DNA from: Planctomycetota bacterium
GTDB taxonomy: Bacteria > Planctomycetota > UBA11346
Direction: 5' to 3'
Assembly (NCBI GenBank): GCA_007131555.1
Contig: SLQH01000086.1
Location: 1-14,225 of the forward strand
DNA length: 14,225 nt
Shown: positions 1 through 7,978 of the stretch, one piece after another
Layout of the letters: the number at the start of each line of letters is the position of its first letter
How positions within the stretch are numbered: position 1 is the first letter of the stretch
Notes under the pieces: generated by a model
Told to the model about the DNA's origin: nothing
Database searches by the model: none
The model's input: only the letters and a program-made list of their open reading frames with translations
Made by a program: the position numbers and the translations under genes

Positions 1-2
1 TA

Positions 3-599
3 GACTTCGACGCTGTACGCCAGCGTTATGTTGACATTCCCGATACCAGCAGCCGCATTGCCCTCATGCGAGAGGTCCTGGAACCGCTGGTCGTCCCGGC
101 CGCACAGTCTGATGATCCCGCTGTCCAGGCTCTGGGTACCGAGATCGGTGCCGTCCTGACGGCCGTTGATCAGGAACAGGATGAATCATCCCTGCGCCGT
201 CTGCTTGAAGATCTGCGGACGACCGTTGCAGGCCAAGACAGCCCAGCACAACGTCAGACTGAGTTTGTACGTCAGGCTCGCACATTGCATCAGCGCGATG
301 ACATCGATCTGCGCGATGGCCGGGCTGTTGACTTGGGCATGATCGAAGCCGGGACCTTGACAGGAGCCTTTGCCCAGGCCGTGGCTGATCTTGAGGCTGG
401 CGATATGAGCGGGGTGTTCCGTTCTGGTGAACACCTGCATCTGATGCTGGTCAGCGAGCGCGAACATGGATCTGTACGGCCCTTCAGCGAGGTCAGTGCC
501 GAGATCCGACCACGCCTGGAGCGGATCCGACAAGACGTCATCCGCCAGCGGGTGGTGACAGCTTTATTGCGGCGGGCCACGATACGCGATCTGGAGTAG
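3..599 (+). CDS. PpiC/SurA-like parvulin peptidyl-prolyl isomerase, C-terminal part (5' end outside window)
   Basis: The reading frame is open from the left edge to a TAG stop at 597-599, so the gene starts upstream and about 198 codons are visible. The segment DLGMIEAGTLTGAFAQAV, followed by a DLEAGDMSGVF-type stretch and HLHLMLVSERE, matches the second half of a parvulin domain. The family pattern is D-L-G-x-x-x-x-G-x-x-x-x-x-F-x-x-A, then L-x-x-G-[ED]-[IVM]-S, then the H-h-h-h-V strand. The part before it is helical and charged, like the chaperone arms of SurA/PpiC proteins, and an Arg/Glu-rich helix closes the protein. Proteins of this family usually help fold exported proteins in the periplasm; a signal peptide, if any, lies outside the window. 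Parvulin membership is fairly likely from motif pattern alone. The exact subfamily is not resolvable. It converges with smc across a 123-bp gap. Confidence 0.6.
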   Translation, partial: DFDAVRQRYVDIPDTSSRIALMREVLEPLVVPAAQSDDPAVQALGTEIGAVLTAVDQEQDESSLRRLLEDLRTTVAGQDSPAQRQTEFVRQARTLHQRDDIDLRDGRAVDLGMIEAGTLTGAFAQAVADLEAGDMSGVFRSGEHLHLMLVSEREHGSVRPFSEVSAEIRPRLERIRQDVIRQRVVTALLRRATIRDLE

Positions 600-668
600 G
601 CTGGCGGGCACGCCAAAAGCTCCCCCCGGAAGCGCCAGCTGACATCAGAAGTGGGTCGAGGCACCCTG

Positions 669-720
669 ATCTGTCTATATCGTCTTGTACAGCACCCCTC
701 CGGCCTCCAGCCGGATTGAG
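669..720 (-). repeat. Half copy (E) of the dispersed palindromic element
   Basis: Read on the minus strand, this starts with CAATCCGGC and continues through the GCTGTACAAGACGATATAG and ACAGAT stretch shared with the left half of the four longer copies at 7979, 10247, 12741 and 13837. It lies in the convergent gap between the isomerase gene and smc, and its outer end is two bases from the smc stop codon (723-725). The right half is absent or too diverged to align: 600-668 shows only faint likeness to the rest of the element. The inner boundary is approximate. Confidence 0.7.
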
Positions 721-722
721 CA

Positions 723-3700
723 TCAGCGCACTGCGAACGGCCCTTCATGGGCCAGGACGCCGTCGACGCCCTGCTCGACGTCCTCAAGCTTGACCGATAT
801 CTTGGTCGAGATGCCGCGCTCATGCTGGGTGACGCCGTAGATGGCGTCAGCGTACTGCATGGTGCGCTTGTTGTGGGTGACGACCAGGAACTGGGAGCGG
901 GCGCAGAACTCGCGCACCATCTGGCAGTAGACGTCGGTGTTCGATTCATCGAGGGGGGCGTCGACCTCGTCGAGGATGCAGAAGGGGCTGGGCTTGGTCT
1001 GATAGACGGCGAACAGCAAGGCGATGGCGGTGAGGGCCTTCTCGCCACCTGACAGCAGGGTGATCGACTTGGGCTGCTTGCCCGGCGGCTGGGCGATGAT
1101 CTCGATGCCGGCCTCCAGGATGTCGTCGTTTTCGGCTTCGTACTGCAGGACCAGATCGGCCTTGCCGCCGCCGTAGAGCTTGCGGAACAGTTCGCCGAAG
1201 TGGCCGCGCACGGCTTTGTAGGTGCGTTTGAACAGACGTCGTGAGGTGTCATCAATGGTGGTGATGATGTCGCTGAGCTTGTCACGTGCGGCGCTGAGAT
1301 CCTCAAGATTGCCTTGCAGGAAGCCGTGCCGGGCCTCGACCTCCTTGAGTTCGTCGATCGAGGCCAGGTTGACCGGTCCCAGCGAAGCGAGTTCCTGTTC
1401 TGAGCCGGCCAGTTCGCGGCGCAGGGCCGGCAGGTCGAGATCCGCAGGTCGTTCGTAGTTGCGATAGGCTTCGTCGATGTCCAGGGCGTAGTCTTCGAGG
1501 ATGCGTTGGGCCATGGTCTCAAGGCGGACCCGGATCTCGCCCAGTTGCATGGCGTGTTCCTGGCTGCGCTGTTCGACGCTGCGCAGGCGGGTGCTGAGGC
1601 GGCGCTGCTCCTGACGCTCCTCCTCGACCGCCTGACGGGTCTGGTCGCGTTGGCGGACGACCTCTTCAAGGCTCGTGCTGAGGGTCTCAAAGCGCTGTTT
1701 TTCCACCTCATGGACCTGTTCGTTATCGGTGATGGCCTGGGTCAGCTCAGTGCGGCGGCTGTTCTGCTGGGCCAGACGACGGGTGCGCTCTGTGCGTTGA
1801 TCCTCCAATTCGCTGCGTTGGCGGTTGAGATGGCCGAGGTGGTTGCGCAGGGCCTCGCGCCGTTCCTCGGTGGTGGCCAGGTCGACACGTAGATTGGCCA
1901 CTGTTTCCTGGAGGCTGTCGCGTTCCTGGGCCTGGGTCGCCAAGACCTGCTGCAGCTCCTCCAGTTCGGTCTGGGTACGATCGCGCAGAGCGCTGAACCA
2001 CTGCTGCTGGCCGGCCAGATCCTGAGCGTCACGTTCGATGCGGGCCAGTTCGGCGGCCAGTTCCTCGAGTTCACCACCGAAACTGGCAGCGAACTGTTCG
2101 GCATGGCTCCGGTCGCGCTCGGCCTTGGTGGCTTCGGCCTTGGCGTCGCTGGTGGCTCGTTCGGCCTGCTGGATGCAACGCCGCTGCTCCTCAACCTGGA
2201 CGGCGCAGTCGAAGGCATGCTTGCGGGCGGCATCGCGGGCCGTGCCGAGTTCGGCCAGTTCGGTGGCCAGTTCGGCCAAGCGTTGCTCAAGGCGGGTGAT
2301 CTCGTTCTTGCGGCTGACCAAACCGACGGTGTCGCCACCCTGGGCGCGACCACCGGTCATCGCTCCACCGGCGTTGATGACCTCGCCATCAAGGGTGACC
2401 AACATGCCGCGTGGGCTATGGCGGCGGCGCAGGGCCAAGGCGTGGTCGAGGGTCTCACAGACGATGATGCCACCGAGCAGATACGCGAAGGCGGCCCGGT
2501 AGCGTGGTTCGAAGTGGACCAGGTCCACCGCTTCGCCCACCACTCCGGTCTCCTTCAGCAGGGCCTTGTCGGCATGATGAGCGCCGCGGATATCGTCCAA
2601 GGGCAGGAAGGTGGCCCGGCCCCGGCGTTCGCGCTTGAGGAACTCAATGGCCGCCTTGGCGGCCTCCTGGCTGTCGGTGATGATGTTCTGGGCCCGGCCA
2701 CCGAGGGCCGTCTCGATGGCTAGTTCGTGCTCCTTGGCCACCCGGAAGCAGTCGGCAACGATGCCGTGGATGCCGCTCAGGCGGCCCATCTGCTGGATGA
2801 CGTCCTTGACCCCGCGTTGCAGGCCTTCGTGCTTGCGTTCATATTCGCTCAGCAGGCGCAGGCGGACTTCAGCCTGACCTTGTTCATGGCGCAGGTCATT
2901 GAGCCGGCCATCGCAGCGTTCACCATCGGCCTGGGCCTGTTCCCGGGTGCGAATCAGTTCATCAAGGCGGGCGTGCTCGGTAGCACAGTGTTCCTCATGC
3001 TCGCGCACCGCGGCCAGGGCCGCCGCCTCGATCTCGCGCACCTGCTCCAGGCTGTCGCCGTGGTCCCGGCTGCGTTCCTCGATGCGGGTGCGACGTTGTG
3101 CGAGACCGGTCCGGGCGTTCTTGAGGTTGGCGGCCTCGGCATCAACCCGGGCCAGTTCCCGCAGCACTTCCACATCGCGGCTCTTGCGTTCTTCAATGAC
3201 CGAGATCTGTTGGTCGATACGTTCCAGGACCGCATCCAGGGCGTTGCGCTGTTCCTGGTAGAGGGCTGCCAGTTCCTTGTCCTGACCGGCGGCGGCAGCT
3301 TCCAGGGAAGCCTGGGTGCGCTGTCGCTCCTCGTCGTTGGTCGCCAGCTTTTCATCAATCTCAACCAGCATGCGGCGGTCGTCGGCTTCGACCTGATCGA
3401 TCTCGATCAGGCGGGCCCGGCCCTCGGTCAGTTGGGCGGCGGCGACATCGCGTCGTGAACGGGCTTCGCCCCGTTCCTCCTCGAGACGGCGGAGGTCCTG
3501 CTCCAGGGCCACCAGGGCGACATCGGCTGCGCTCAGGGTGGCATCGAGTTCGCCCAGACGGGCGCTGAGGCCGGTCTGGTCTTCGCTTAATCCGTCAAGA
3601 GCCTGTTGGTGTTCACCGGCCTCGGTGCTCAGACGACCGTATTCCTCAAGGGCGAAGACCATGCGTAGATCGCGCAGGCGCTCGGAGAGTTCCTGGTAAC

Positions 3701-4337
3701 GCAGGGCGGTGGCCGCCTGGCGCCGCACCGAGCCGAGGCGGCGACCGACCTCGCGCAGGACCTGCTCGATGCGTTCCAGGCTGATCTGGACCCGCTCCAG
3801 GCGGCGCTCGGCAGCCCGGCGGCGGGCCTTGTAGCGGCTGATCCCGGCGGCTTCCTCCAGGATCGCCCGCCGATCCTTGATGCTGGCCTCCAGGATGAAG
3901 CTGATGCGGCCCTGCTCGATGACCGAATAGGCGCTGATGCCCACCCCGGTGTCCATCAGCAGTTCACGGATGTCCTTGAGACGGCAGGGGCGACCGTTGA
4001 GGAAGTAGGAACTCTGGCCGTCGCGGGTCAGACGCCGGGTCAGGGCGATCTCATCGGGCCGGGCCGGGTCCTGGCCGTCGCTCTCCAGGGTCAAGGTGAC
4101 CTCGGCCATGGCCATCTGCCGCCGGGTGGCGCAGCCGCTGAAGATCACATCGGCCATCTCGGCCCCACGCAGGGCCTTGGCCGACTGCTCGCCGACCACC
4201 CACTTCATGGCATCGACGATGTTCGACTTGCCGCAGCCATTAGGACCGATGATGGCCGTGATGCCCGATTCGAAATCGAAGGTCATCCGGTCGGCGAAGG
4301 ACTTGAAGCCGTAGGTCTCCAGACGCTTCAGCCGCAT
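723..4337 (-). CDS. smc: Chromosome segregation/condensin ATPase SMC
   Basis: SMC is the ATPase core of bacterial condensin; with ScpA and ScpB it organises and separates newly replicated chromosomes. From the ATG at 4337 the protein has 1204 residues, close to the family norm. Visible in order are the N-terminal MRLKRLETYGFKSFAD, Walker A GPNGCGKSN (about 31-39), the conserved EQGRI and EEAAGI stretches (about 142-165), a long Glu/Arg/Gln-rich coiled coil, the hinge (about 520-673, with GGAMTGG), a second coiled coil, signature LSGGEKALTA (from about 1095) and Walker B CILDEVDAPLD (about 1120-1130). The frame stays open for 54 more codons upstream, almost to the stop of the preceding STAS gene. 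That extension has no SMC similarity, and GAGGGA lies about 11 bases before the 4337 ATG, so the shorter form is preferred. Neither scpA nor scpB is in the window. Confidence 0.97.
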   Translation of the reverse strand: MRLKRLETYGFKSFADRMTFDFESGITAIIGPNGCGKSNIVDAMKWVVGEQSAKALRGAEMADVIFSGCATRRQMAMAEVTLTLESDGQDPARPDEIALTRRLTRDGQSSYFLNGRPCRLKDIRELLMDTGVGISAYSVIEQGRISFILEASIKDRRAILEEAAGISRYKARRRAAERRLERVQISLERIEQVLREVGRRLGSVRRQAATALRYQELSERLRDLRMVFALEEYGRLSTEAGEHQQALDGLSEDQTGLSARLGELDATLSAADVALVALEQDLRRLEEERGEARSRRDVAAAQLTEGRARLIEIDQVEADDRRMLVEIDEKLATNDEERQRTQASLEAAAAGQDKELAALYQEQRNALDAVLERIDQQISVIEERKSRDVEVLRELARVDAEAANLKNARTGLAQRRTRIEERSRDHGDSLEQVREIEAAALAAVREHEEHCATEHARLDELIRTREQAQADGERCDGRLNDLRHEQGQAEVRLRLLSEYERKHEGLQRGVKDVIQQMGRLSGIHGIVADCFRVAKEHELAIETALGGRAQNIITDSQEAAKAAIEFLKRERRGRATFLPLDDIRGAHHADKALLKETGVVGEAVDLVHFEPRYRAAFAYLLGGIIVCETLDHALALRRRHSPRGMLVTLDGEVINAGGAMTGGRAQGGDTVGLVSRKNEITRLEQRLAELATELAELGTARDAARKHAFDCAVQVEEQRRCIQQAERATSDAKAEATKAERDRSHAEQFAASFGGELEELAAELARIERDAQDLAGQQQWFSALRDRTQTELEELQQVLATQAQERDSLQETVANLRVDLATTEERREALRNHLGHLNRQRSELEDQRTERTRRLAQQNSRRTELTQAITDNEQVHEVEKQRFETLSTSLEEVVRQRDQTRQAVEEERQEQRRLSTRLRSVEQRSQEHAMQLGEIRVRLETMAQRILEDYALDIDEAYRNYERPADLDLPALRRELAGSEQELASLGPVNLASIDELKEVEARHGFLQGNLEDLSAARDKLSDIITTIDDTSRRLFKRTYKAVRGHFGELFRKLYGGGKADLVLQYEAENDDILEAGIEIIAQPPGKQPKSITLLSGGEKALTAIALLFAVYQTKPSPFCILDEVDAPLDESNTDVYCQMVREFCARSQFLVVTHNKRTMQYADAIYGVTQHERGISTKISVKLEDVEQGVDGVLAHEGPFAVR

Positions 4338-4508
4338 GGTCTTGTGTCCCTCGCTACGCTCACCGATGGTCTTGAGGACCGAGCCTGCCACATCGCCATC
4401 AATGGGCAGGCCGGGAGCATAGGGATGCCCACCAGGGTACAAGAGCCGAGCATGGCCGGGTACCGCCTGAAGCGCTCGCTGCACCCGGTTACACCACAAC
4501 CACGCCCC

Positions 4509-4856
4509 TCAGGCAAATGTAAAGAAGTTGTCCAGACGGGTCATCTGCAGGCAGTGCTTGACCCGCTCGGTGGCGTTGACCAGCACGATTCGCCCTGCTC
4601 CATCGTTGGCGTAGCGGTCATAGAGGTAGACCAGACCGGCGATGATGGTCGAGGAGATCAGGGTGAAGCCGGACAGATCGATGCGCACCTCGTCATAGGG
4701 CGGCGGCGCGGCGTTGACAAGGCGCTGGGCCCAGCGGTCGACCCGATGCAGGGAGTCGAAACGTTTGTCCATGGTGATGAAGAGGGTGGAGCCCTCTTCT
4801 GAGAGGCGGTATCCACAGTCGCTGGCGTCGGGCAGAAGGTCACGATTGATGGCCAT
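4509..4856 (-). CDS. STAS-domain protein, anti-sigma-factor-antagonist-like (STAS gene 1)
   Basis: A 115-residue single-domain protein. The stretch VRIDLSGFTLISSTIIAGL (57-75), then RIVLVNATERV and LDNFF near the end, follows the beta-alpha pattern of STAS proteins such as SpoIIAA/RsbV: hydrophobic strand, I-D-L-S-G, a Ser/Thr at the start of a helix, then a second strand and a final L-x-x-h-F. In those proteins a serine at that helix start is phosphorylated by an anti-sigma kinase and dephosphorylated by a PP2C enzyme. By my alignment the equivalent residue here is Thr70, after Ser68-Ser69. The protein is presumably cytoplasmic. It lies 22 bases downstream of a paralogous STAS-like gene and 171 bases before the smc start, so the three genes may be co-transcribed. 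The Shine-Dalgarno is weak (GGAG about 16 bases upstream). Family assignment is fairly firm; the partner is unknown. Confidence 0.72.
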   Translation of the reverse strand: MAINRDLLPDASDCGYRLSEEGSTLFITMDKRFDSLHRVDRWAQRLVNAAPPPYDEVRIDLSGFTLISSTIIAGLVYLYDRYANDGAGRIVLVNATERVKHCLQMTRLDNFFTFA

Positions 4857-4878
4857 GGCAGGCAGGGGCTCCGATGCT

Positions 4879-5232
4879 TCAGGCGGGATGTGCGGTGGGG
4901 CTTGATTCGAGGCGGAAGAACCGTCCCAGGTTCATGACCGTGATGGTTTCGGCGACCGCGGCTGGGGCATGGCGCAGAACGATGTGGTCCAATTGTGGCG
5001 AGCGCATGCGCTCGAGCAGGTGGAGAGCGCCAGCAAAGAAGGCCGAATGCAGTACTGGCGCCGCCTTGATGTCGATGATGAGGCGTGTGGGCGGTATGGC
5101 GGAGGGCTCCGGGAGCAGCTTGAACCAGCCCGTGTCTCCTTGCAGTTGGGCAAAGGCCGGAGCCAGGATGATCAGCAGGGTATCATCCTGATCCTCAATG
5201 ATGAAGGGTTCGCTGGGTCGGGGAGTGACCAT
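4879..5232 (-). CDS. STAS-like protein, divergent paralogue of the next gene (STAS gene 2)
   Basis: A 117-residue protein that aligns without gaps over about 56 residues with the downstream STAS protein. RLIIDIKAAPVLHSAFFAGA (50-69) sits over VRIDLSGFTLISSTIIAGL, HIVLRHAP over RIVLVNAT, and LGRFFRL over LDNFFTF. The similarity is mainly in the hydrophobic pattern plus shared I-D, S, A-G, I-V-L and F-F positions, so duplication was followed by strong divergence. The position aligned with the phosphorylatable residue of STAS antagonists is Ala64, next to Ser63, so this copy may not be phosphorylated at the usual site. It is the first gene of the minus-strand group ending in smc. AAGG about 13 bases upstream is a poor ribosome site. 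A role as a structural or decoy partner of the other STAS protein is inference. Confidence 0.6.
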   Translation of the reverse strand: MVTPRPSEPFIIEDQDDTLLIILAPAFAQLQGDTGWFKLLPEPSAIPPTRLIIDIKAAPVLHSAFFAGALHLLERMRSPQLDHIVLRHAPAAVAETITVMNLGRFFRLESSPTAHPA

Positions 5233-5619
5233 TGTGTTCTACGCCTTGTGTCGTCGTTGCGGCGTCGTGTGCTATCCTGTACGCATGCCATTGAAGACCA
5301 TATCCATGGTACTGCAACCGGTAATCCGCCCGTATCGCCTGGGAGTCTGAAAGGGATAGACTGACACTTGGCCTTATGGATCACGCTGCAAAAGCCCGCG
5401 TAAGGTCTGCAATGTCCTGGTCGTGGTCAACGCACAGCGGCCCACGCGTAGGCACGCGGGCCAAGGCCCGGTGCTCCGTGGTGGCTTGGTGATGGGCGGC
5501 GGTTACTGGCGAGTCCGAGGCCGACAAGGCCAGGCGATACGTTGGTCTACTCCTTACAGGCTGCTCTGCTAGGGTGGTGGCCGCTTGCTCATCAGCGCTG
5601 CGCTGCCATCCTGCCCGCC
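5233..5619 (+). other. Divergent intergenic region with no recognisable gene
   Basis: These 387 bases separate the STAS genes (minus) from aroK (plus) and must contain promoters for both directions, but I see no convincing -35/-10 pair. The right half is G-rich. It contains an imperfect inverted repeat at 5439-5462 (GGCC and CGCG arms around a short loop) and a small AGTCT/AGACT hairpin at 5344-5362. Two short ATG frames (21 codons from 5285, about 38 codons from 5368) lack ribosome sites and familiar motifs. Signature sequences of SRP RNA, tmRNA and RNase P RNA were looked for and not found. An unrecognised small RNA or leader cannot be excluded. No copy of the dispersed palindromic element is present here. 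Confidence 0.5.
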
Positions 5620-6162
5620 ATGAACACCACCGCTGTGGATCGGGTCACCCTGATCGGCTATCGGGCTTGCGGCAAGACCTACCTGGCCCGCCATCTCAGC
5701 CGTCGCCTGCGCTGGGCCTGGTGCGATATCGACGCCGAGGTCGAACGGCGCGGTGGCTGCACCATCGCTGAGCTGTTCGCCACCCAGGGTGAGGAGGCCT
5801 TTCGTGAGCAGGAGAGCGCGGCCCTGGCTGAGGTCCTGGGTCGCCGCGAGTCCCTGGTGGTGGCCACCGGTGGCGGCTGTGTGCTGCGTGACGGCAACCG
5901 CGATCTGCTGCGCCGTCACGGCGGTCTGATCGTCTACCTGGCGGCCGACCGGGCCCTGCTGCGCGACCGCCTGGGGCGTGATCGCGGCCGCCGGCCAGCG
6001 TTATCGGGGCAGGATGTGGTCGCAGAGATCGACGAACATCTTGATCGCCGCGAGCCGCTGTATCAGGACCTGGCTGATCTGGTGGTCGATGCCGGTCAGG
6101 ACCTGGAGGCGAAGGTCGCGACCATCGCCCAGGTTGTGGAAAACCGGTCGAAAAGCTCCTGA
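5620..6162 (+). CDS. aroK: Shikimate kinase
   Basis: It phosphorylates shikimate at the 3-hydroxyl with ATP, the fifth step of the shikimate pathway to chorismate and the aromatic amino acids, in the cytoplasm. The 180-residue product has the usual length. Visible motifs are Walker A GYRACGKT (13-20); the shikimate-binding aspartates in CDIDAEVERR (Asp36/Asp38); Arg62 in GEEAFREQE; the glycine triad VATGGGC (84-86); the lid RDRGRRP (about 121-126); and the substrate-binding arginine in RREPLYQDL (143-151). The frame stays open 26 codons further upstream, but that extension has no kinase similarity, so the ATG at 5620 is chosen although no Shine-Dalgarno precedes it. dnaB follows 126 bases later on the same strand, behind a possible promoter of its own. 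Confidence 0.93.
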   Translation: MNTTAVDRVTLIGYRACGKTYLARHLSRRLRWAWCDIDAEVERRGGCTIAELFATQGEEAFREQESAALAEVLGRRESLVVATGGGCVLRDGNRDLLRRHGGLIVYLAADRALLRDRLGRDRGRRPALSGQDVVAEIDEHLDRREPLYQDLADLVVDAGQDLEAKVATIAQVVENRSKSS

Positions 6163-6206
6163 ACGGGGCCATCCGGACGGTCGAAAACCAGGACGAAAAG
6201 ACATCG

Positions 6207-6235
6207 TGGCATTGCCGGGACAGGTGGCCTAGAAT
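6207..6235 (+). promoter_or_regulatory. Possible promoter for dnaB
   Basis: TAGAAT at 6230-6235 matches five of six bases of a sigma-70 -10 box. The hexamer 17 bases upstream (TGGCAT at 6207-6212) is a poor -35. The placement in the aroK-dnaB gap, 53 bases before the dnaB start, is sensible, but the call rests on one hexamer. Confidence 0.25.
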
Positions 6236-6275
6236 GGTGTCGATTGCAGTCGCATCAGGCGGCTGGGCGACAGGC

Positions 6276-6280
6276 AGGAG
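6276..6280 (+). promoter_or_regulatory. Ribosome binding site fixing the dnaB start
   Basis: AGGAG lies eight bases before the ATG at 6289. It decides in favour of that start over a TTG at 6244 in the same frame, which would add 15 residues without helicase similarity. Confidence 0.75.
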
Positions 6281-6288
6281 ACCCTGGG

Positions 6289-7938
6289 ATGGCCGACGAA
6301 GACCGGCGCGAGGCCCGTGAAACGACCAGCGAGCGCGAGGCTGGGGTCCGTGCCCCGCCGCATAGCCTGGAGCTGGAGCGGATGGTCCTGGCCACCCTGC
6401 TTGATGGCCGCAATCTGGCCATCCATACCATCCGTGAACGCATCGAACACCCTCTGTTCTTCTTCGCTCGCGATCACCGCATCGTCTATCAGGCCTGTCT
6501 CGACCTCGATGACCGGGGCGAACGCATCGATGCCGCCGCTGTGGCCGAGCTGCTCAAGAGCACCGATTTCCAGGTGGTCCTCCGGCGTCTGCGCCAGCAG
6601 CAGCAATTGTGGGAGAGCGATCAACTCGACGGCATGTCACCGGCCCAACGGCAGGCCCTGTACCGCTGGCGCGACGAGGACGCTGCCGCCGGTTTCGATG
6701 ACAGTGCCCTGGCCGCCATCGGCGGCTACGCCGCCCTCCTTGAACTGGTCGACCACTACGCCACCGGCCACGTCCTCAAACGCAACCTCACCCTGCTAGC
6801 CGACTACTACCACAAGCGGCGTCTGATCCAGGAGATGCAGCGCCTCGCCGAAAAGGCCTTTCGGACCACCGATACCTTTCAGGACATCATCGACAGTGCC
6901 GGTCAGAGCATCGTCCGTCTGGGGATGCAGGCCAGCAATGAGCGGACCCGGGTCTTTGATCTCGACAGCGTGGTCGATGAGACCCTGGCCCATATCAACG
7001 ACCAGGTGGTCAACCCCAACCCTGGGGTCCAGACCGGCTATGAGCACATCGATGACATGCTGATGTCCCTGCGTCCGGGCGGTCTGTACATCCTCGCCGC
7101 CCGGCCTGGGGTGGGCAAGACCAGCTTCGCCCTCAACATCCTCCGCCACATCTGCGGCCACTGCGAACAGCCGGTCGGAGCCCTGTTCTTCAGCCTTGAG
7201 GTCGACCGGGTCGACCTCATGAAGAAGCTCATCTGCGCTGAAGCCCGGATCTCCTTCAAGGCCCTGGAGCGGGGTATCATTGAGGACGGCGAATGGGAAG
7301 CCCTGCACGCCGCCGCCGAAGCCTTCCGCAGCTGGCGCCTGGATCTGATGGATGTCAGCGATCTCACCGTCCAGGCCCTGCGCTCGGTTGCCAAGCGCCA
7401 TGCCCTGGAGCGCCACAACACCGCCAAGCTGCTGGTCATCGACTATCTCCAATTGCTGACCTCCAGCCGTCCGGGCCTGAGCGAGTACGAGCGCATCTCC
7501 GAGATCAGCCGGACCCTCAAGACCCTGGCCCGCGAGATGCGGGTGCCGGTATTGGCTCTGTCGCAGATGTCCCGCGATGTGGAAAAGTCGGGCCGCAGTC
7601 GCGAGCCCAAGCTCTCCGACCTGCGCGGTTCAGGCTCCATTGAGCAGGATGCCGATGCGGTCATGTTCCTGCATCGCATTGAGGCCGAGAGCGAGGACAG
7701 TGATGTCCCTGGCCCGCCGCCGAGCGAAGTCGACATCAAGCTGGTCTTGGCCAAGAACCGTTTCGGCCCGACCGGCGTCCAGATGCTGACCTTCCGTCCC
7801 GCCCGTCAGGAGTTCGTGGAACGCGAACCAGCCCAGCGCCCCGGCTCCCAGGCCCTGGGAGCCGTACCGGTGGCCGCTGCACCGGTCCACGACCGTCGCG
7901 AGGCCCCGCCGGCGGCCGATGAGCATCTGTTCGGCTGA
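6289..7938 (+). CDS. dnaB: Replicative DNA helicase DnaB with an insertion in the N-terminal domain
   Basis: The hexameric 5'-3' helicase of the replication fork, which also binds primase. The product has 549 residues, longer than the usual 450-470. The N-terminal domain begins with HSLELERMVLATLL (25-38). RecA-fold motifs follow: Walker A ARPGVGKTS (271-279), Walker B LLVIDYLQL (381-389), H3 LALSQMSRD (422-430), H4 SDLRGSGSIEQDADAVMFL (443-461) and the arginine-finger segment KNRFGPTG (489-496). Between VAELL (85-89) and IGGYAALLEL (144-153) about 54 residues occur where E. coli DnaB has about ten; this stretch contains a QQQQ run and is charged. A proline/alanine-rich tail (about 512-545) ends in DEHLFG. 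There is no intein. The stop is followed 40 bases later by a dispersed palindromic element. Confidence 0.95.
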   Translation: MADEDRREARETTSEREAGVRAPPHSLELERMVLATLLDGRNLAIHTIRERIEHPLFFFARDHRIVYQACLDLDDRGERIDAAAVAELLKSTDFQVVLRRLRQQQQLWESDQLDGMSPAQRQALYRWRDEDAAAGFDDSALAAIGGYAALLELVDHYATGHVLKRNLTLLADYYHKRRLIQEMQRLAEKAFRTTDTFQDIIDSAGQSIVRLGMQASNERTRVFDLDSVVDETLAHINDQVVNPNPGVQTGYEHIDDMLMSLRPGGLYILAARPGVGKTSFALNILRHICGHCEQPVGALFFSLEVDRVDLMKKLICAEARISFKALERGIIEDGEWEALHAAAEAFRSWRLDLMDVSDLTVQALRSVAKRHALERHNTAKLLVIDYLQLLTSSRPGLSEYERISEISRTLKTLAREMRVPVLALSQMSRDVEKSGRSREPKLSDLRGSGSIEQDADAVMFLHRIEAESEDSDVPGPPPSEVDIKLVLAKNRFGPTGVQMLTFRPARQEFVEREPAQRPGSQALGAVPVAAAPVHDRREAPPAADEHLFG

Positions 7939-7978
7939 GGAGCGTCGGGGCAGGTCTGTCTGGGGAATCGAGGTCTGA

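Noticed and set aside
602..615. Hairpin TGGCG-GGCA-CGCCA just after the isomerase stop codon
   Set aside because: The stem is only 5 bp, with no T-run on either strand; too weak to call a terminator.
1742..2353. Long open frames on other frames of both strands across smc, dnaB, topA and the phosphatase gene (for example minus-strand 1742-2353 and plus-strand 10678-12879)
   Set aside because: They overlap clear core genes and have low-complexity Arg/Pro/Ser or Gly/Leu composition, typical of shadow frames in high-GC DNA.
4338..4499. 54-codon upstream extension of the smc reading frame
   Set aside because: It has no similarity to SMC N-termini, and the ATG at 4337 starts exactly at the conserved MRLKRLETYGFKSF sequence.
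5285..5350. 21-codon ATG frame beginning MPLKTISMVLQPV
   Set aside because: No ribosome site and no similarity I can recognise; probably chance.
5439..5462. GC-rich imperfect inverted repeat in the STAS-aroK spacer as a possible small RNA
   Set aside because: The pairing needs a bulge, there is no conserved RNA signature, and such pairing is common in high-GC DNA. Kept only as a note in the spacer entry.
7060..7160. Possible intein in DnaB, which is longer than usual
   Set aside because: The extra length lies in the N-terminal domain and the tail. The Walker A region is continuous and no splicing-domain motifs are present.
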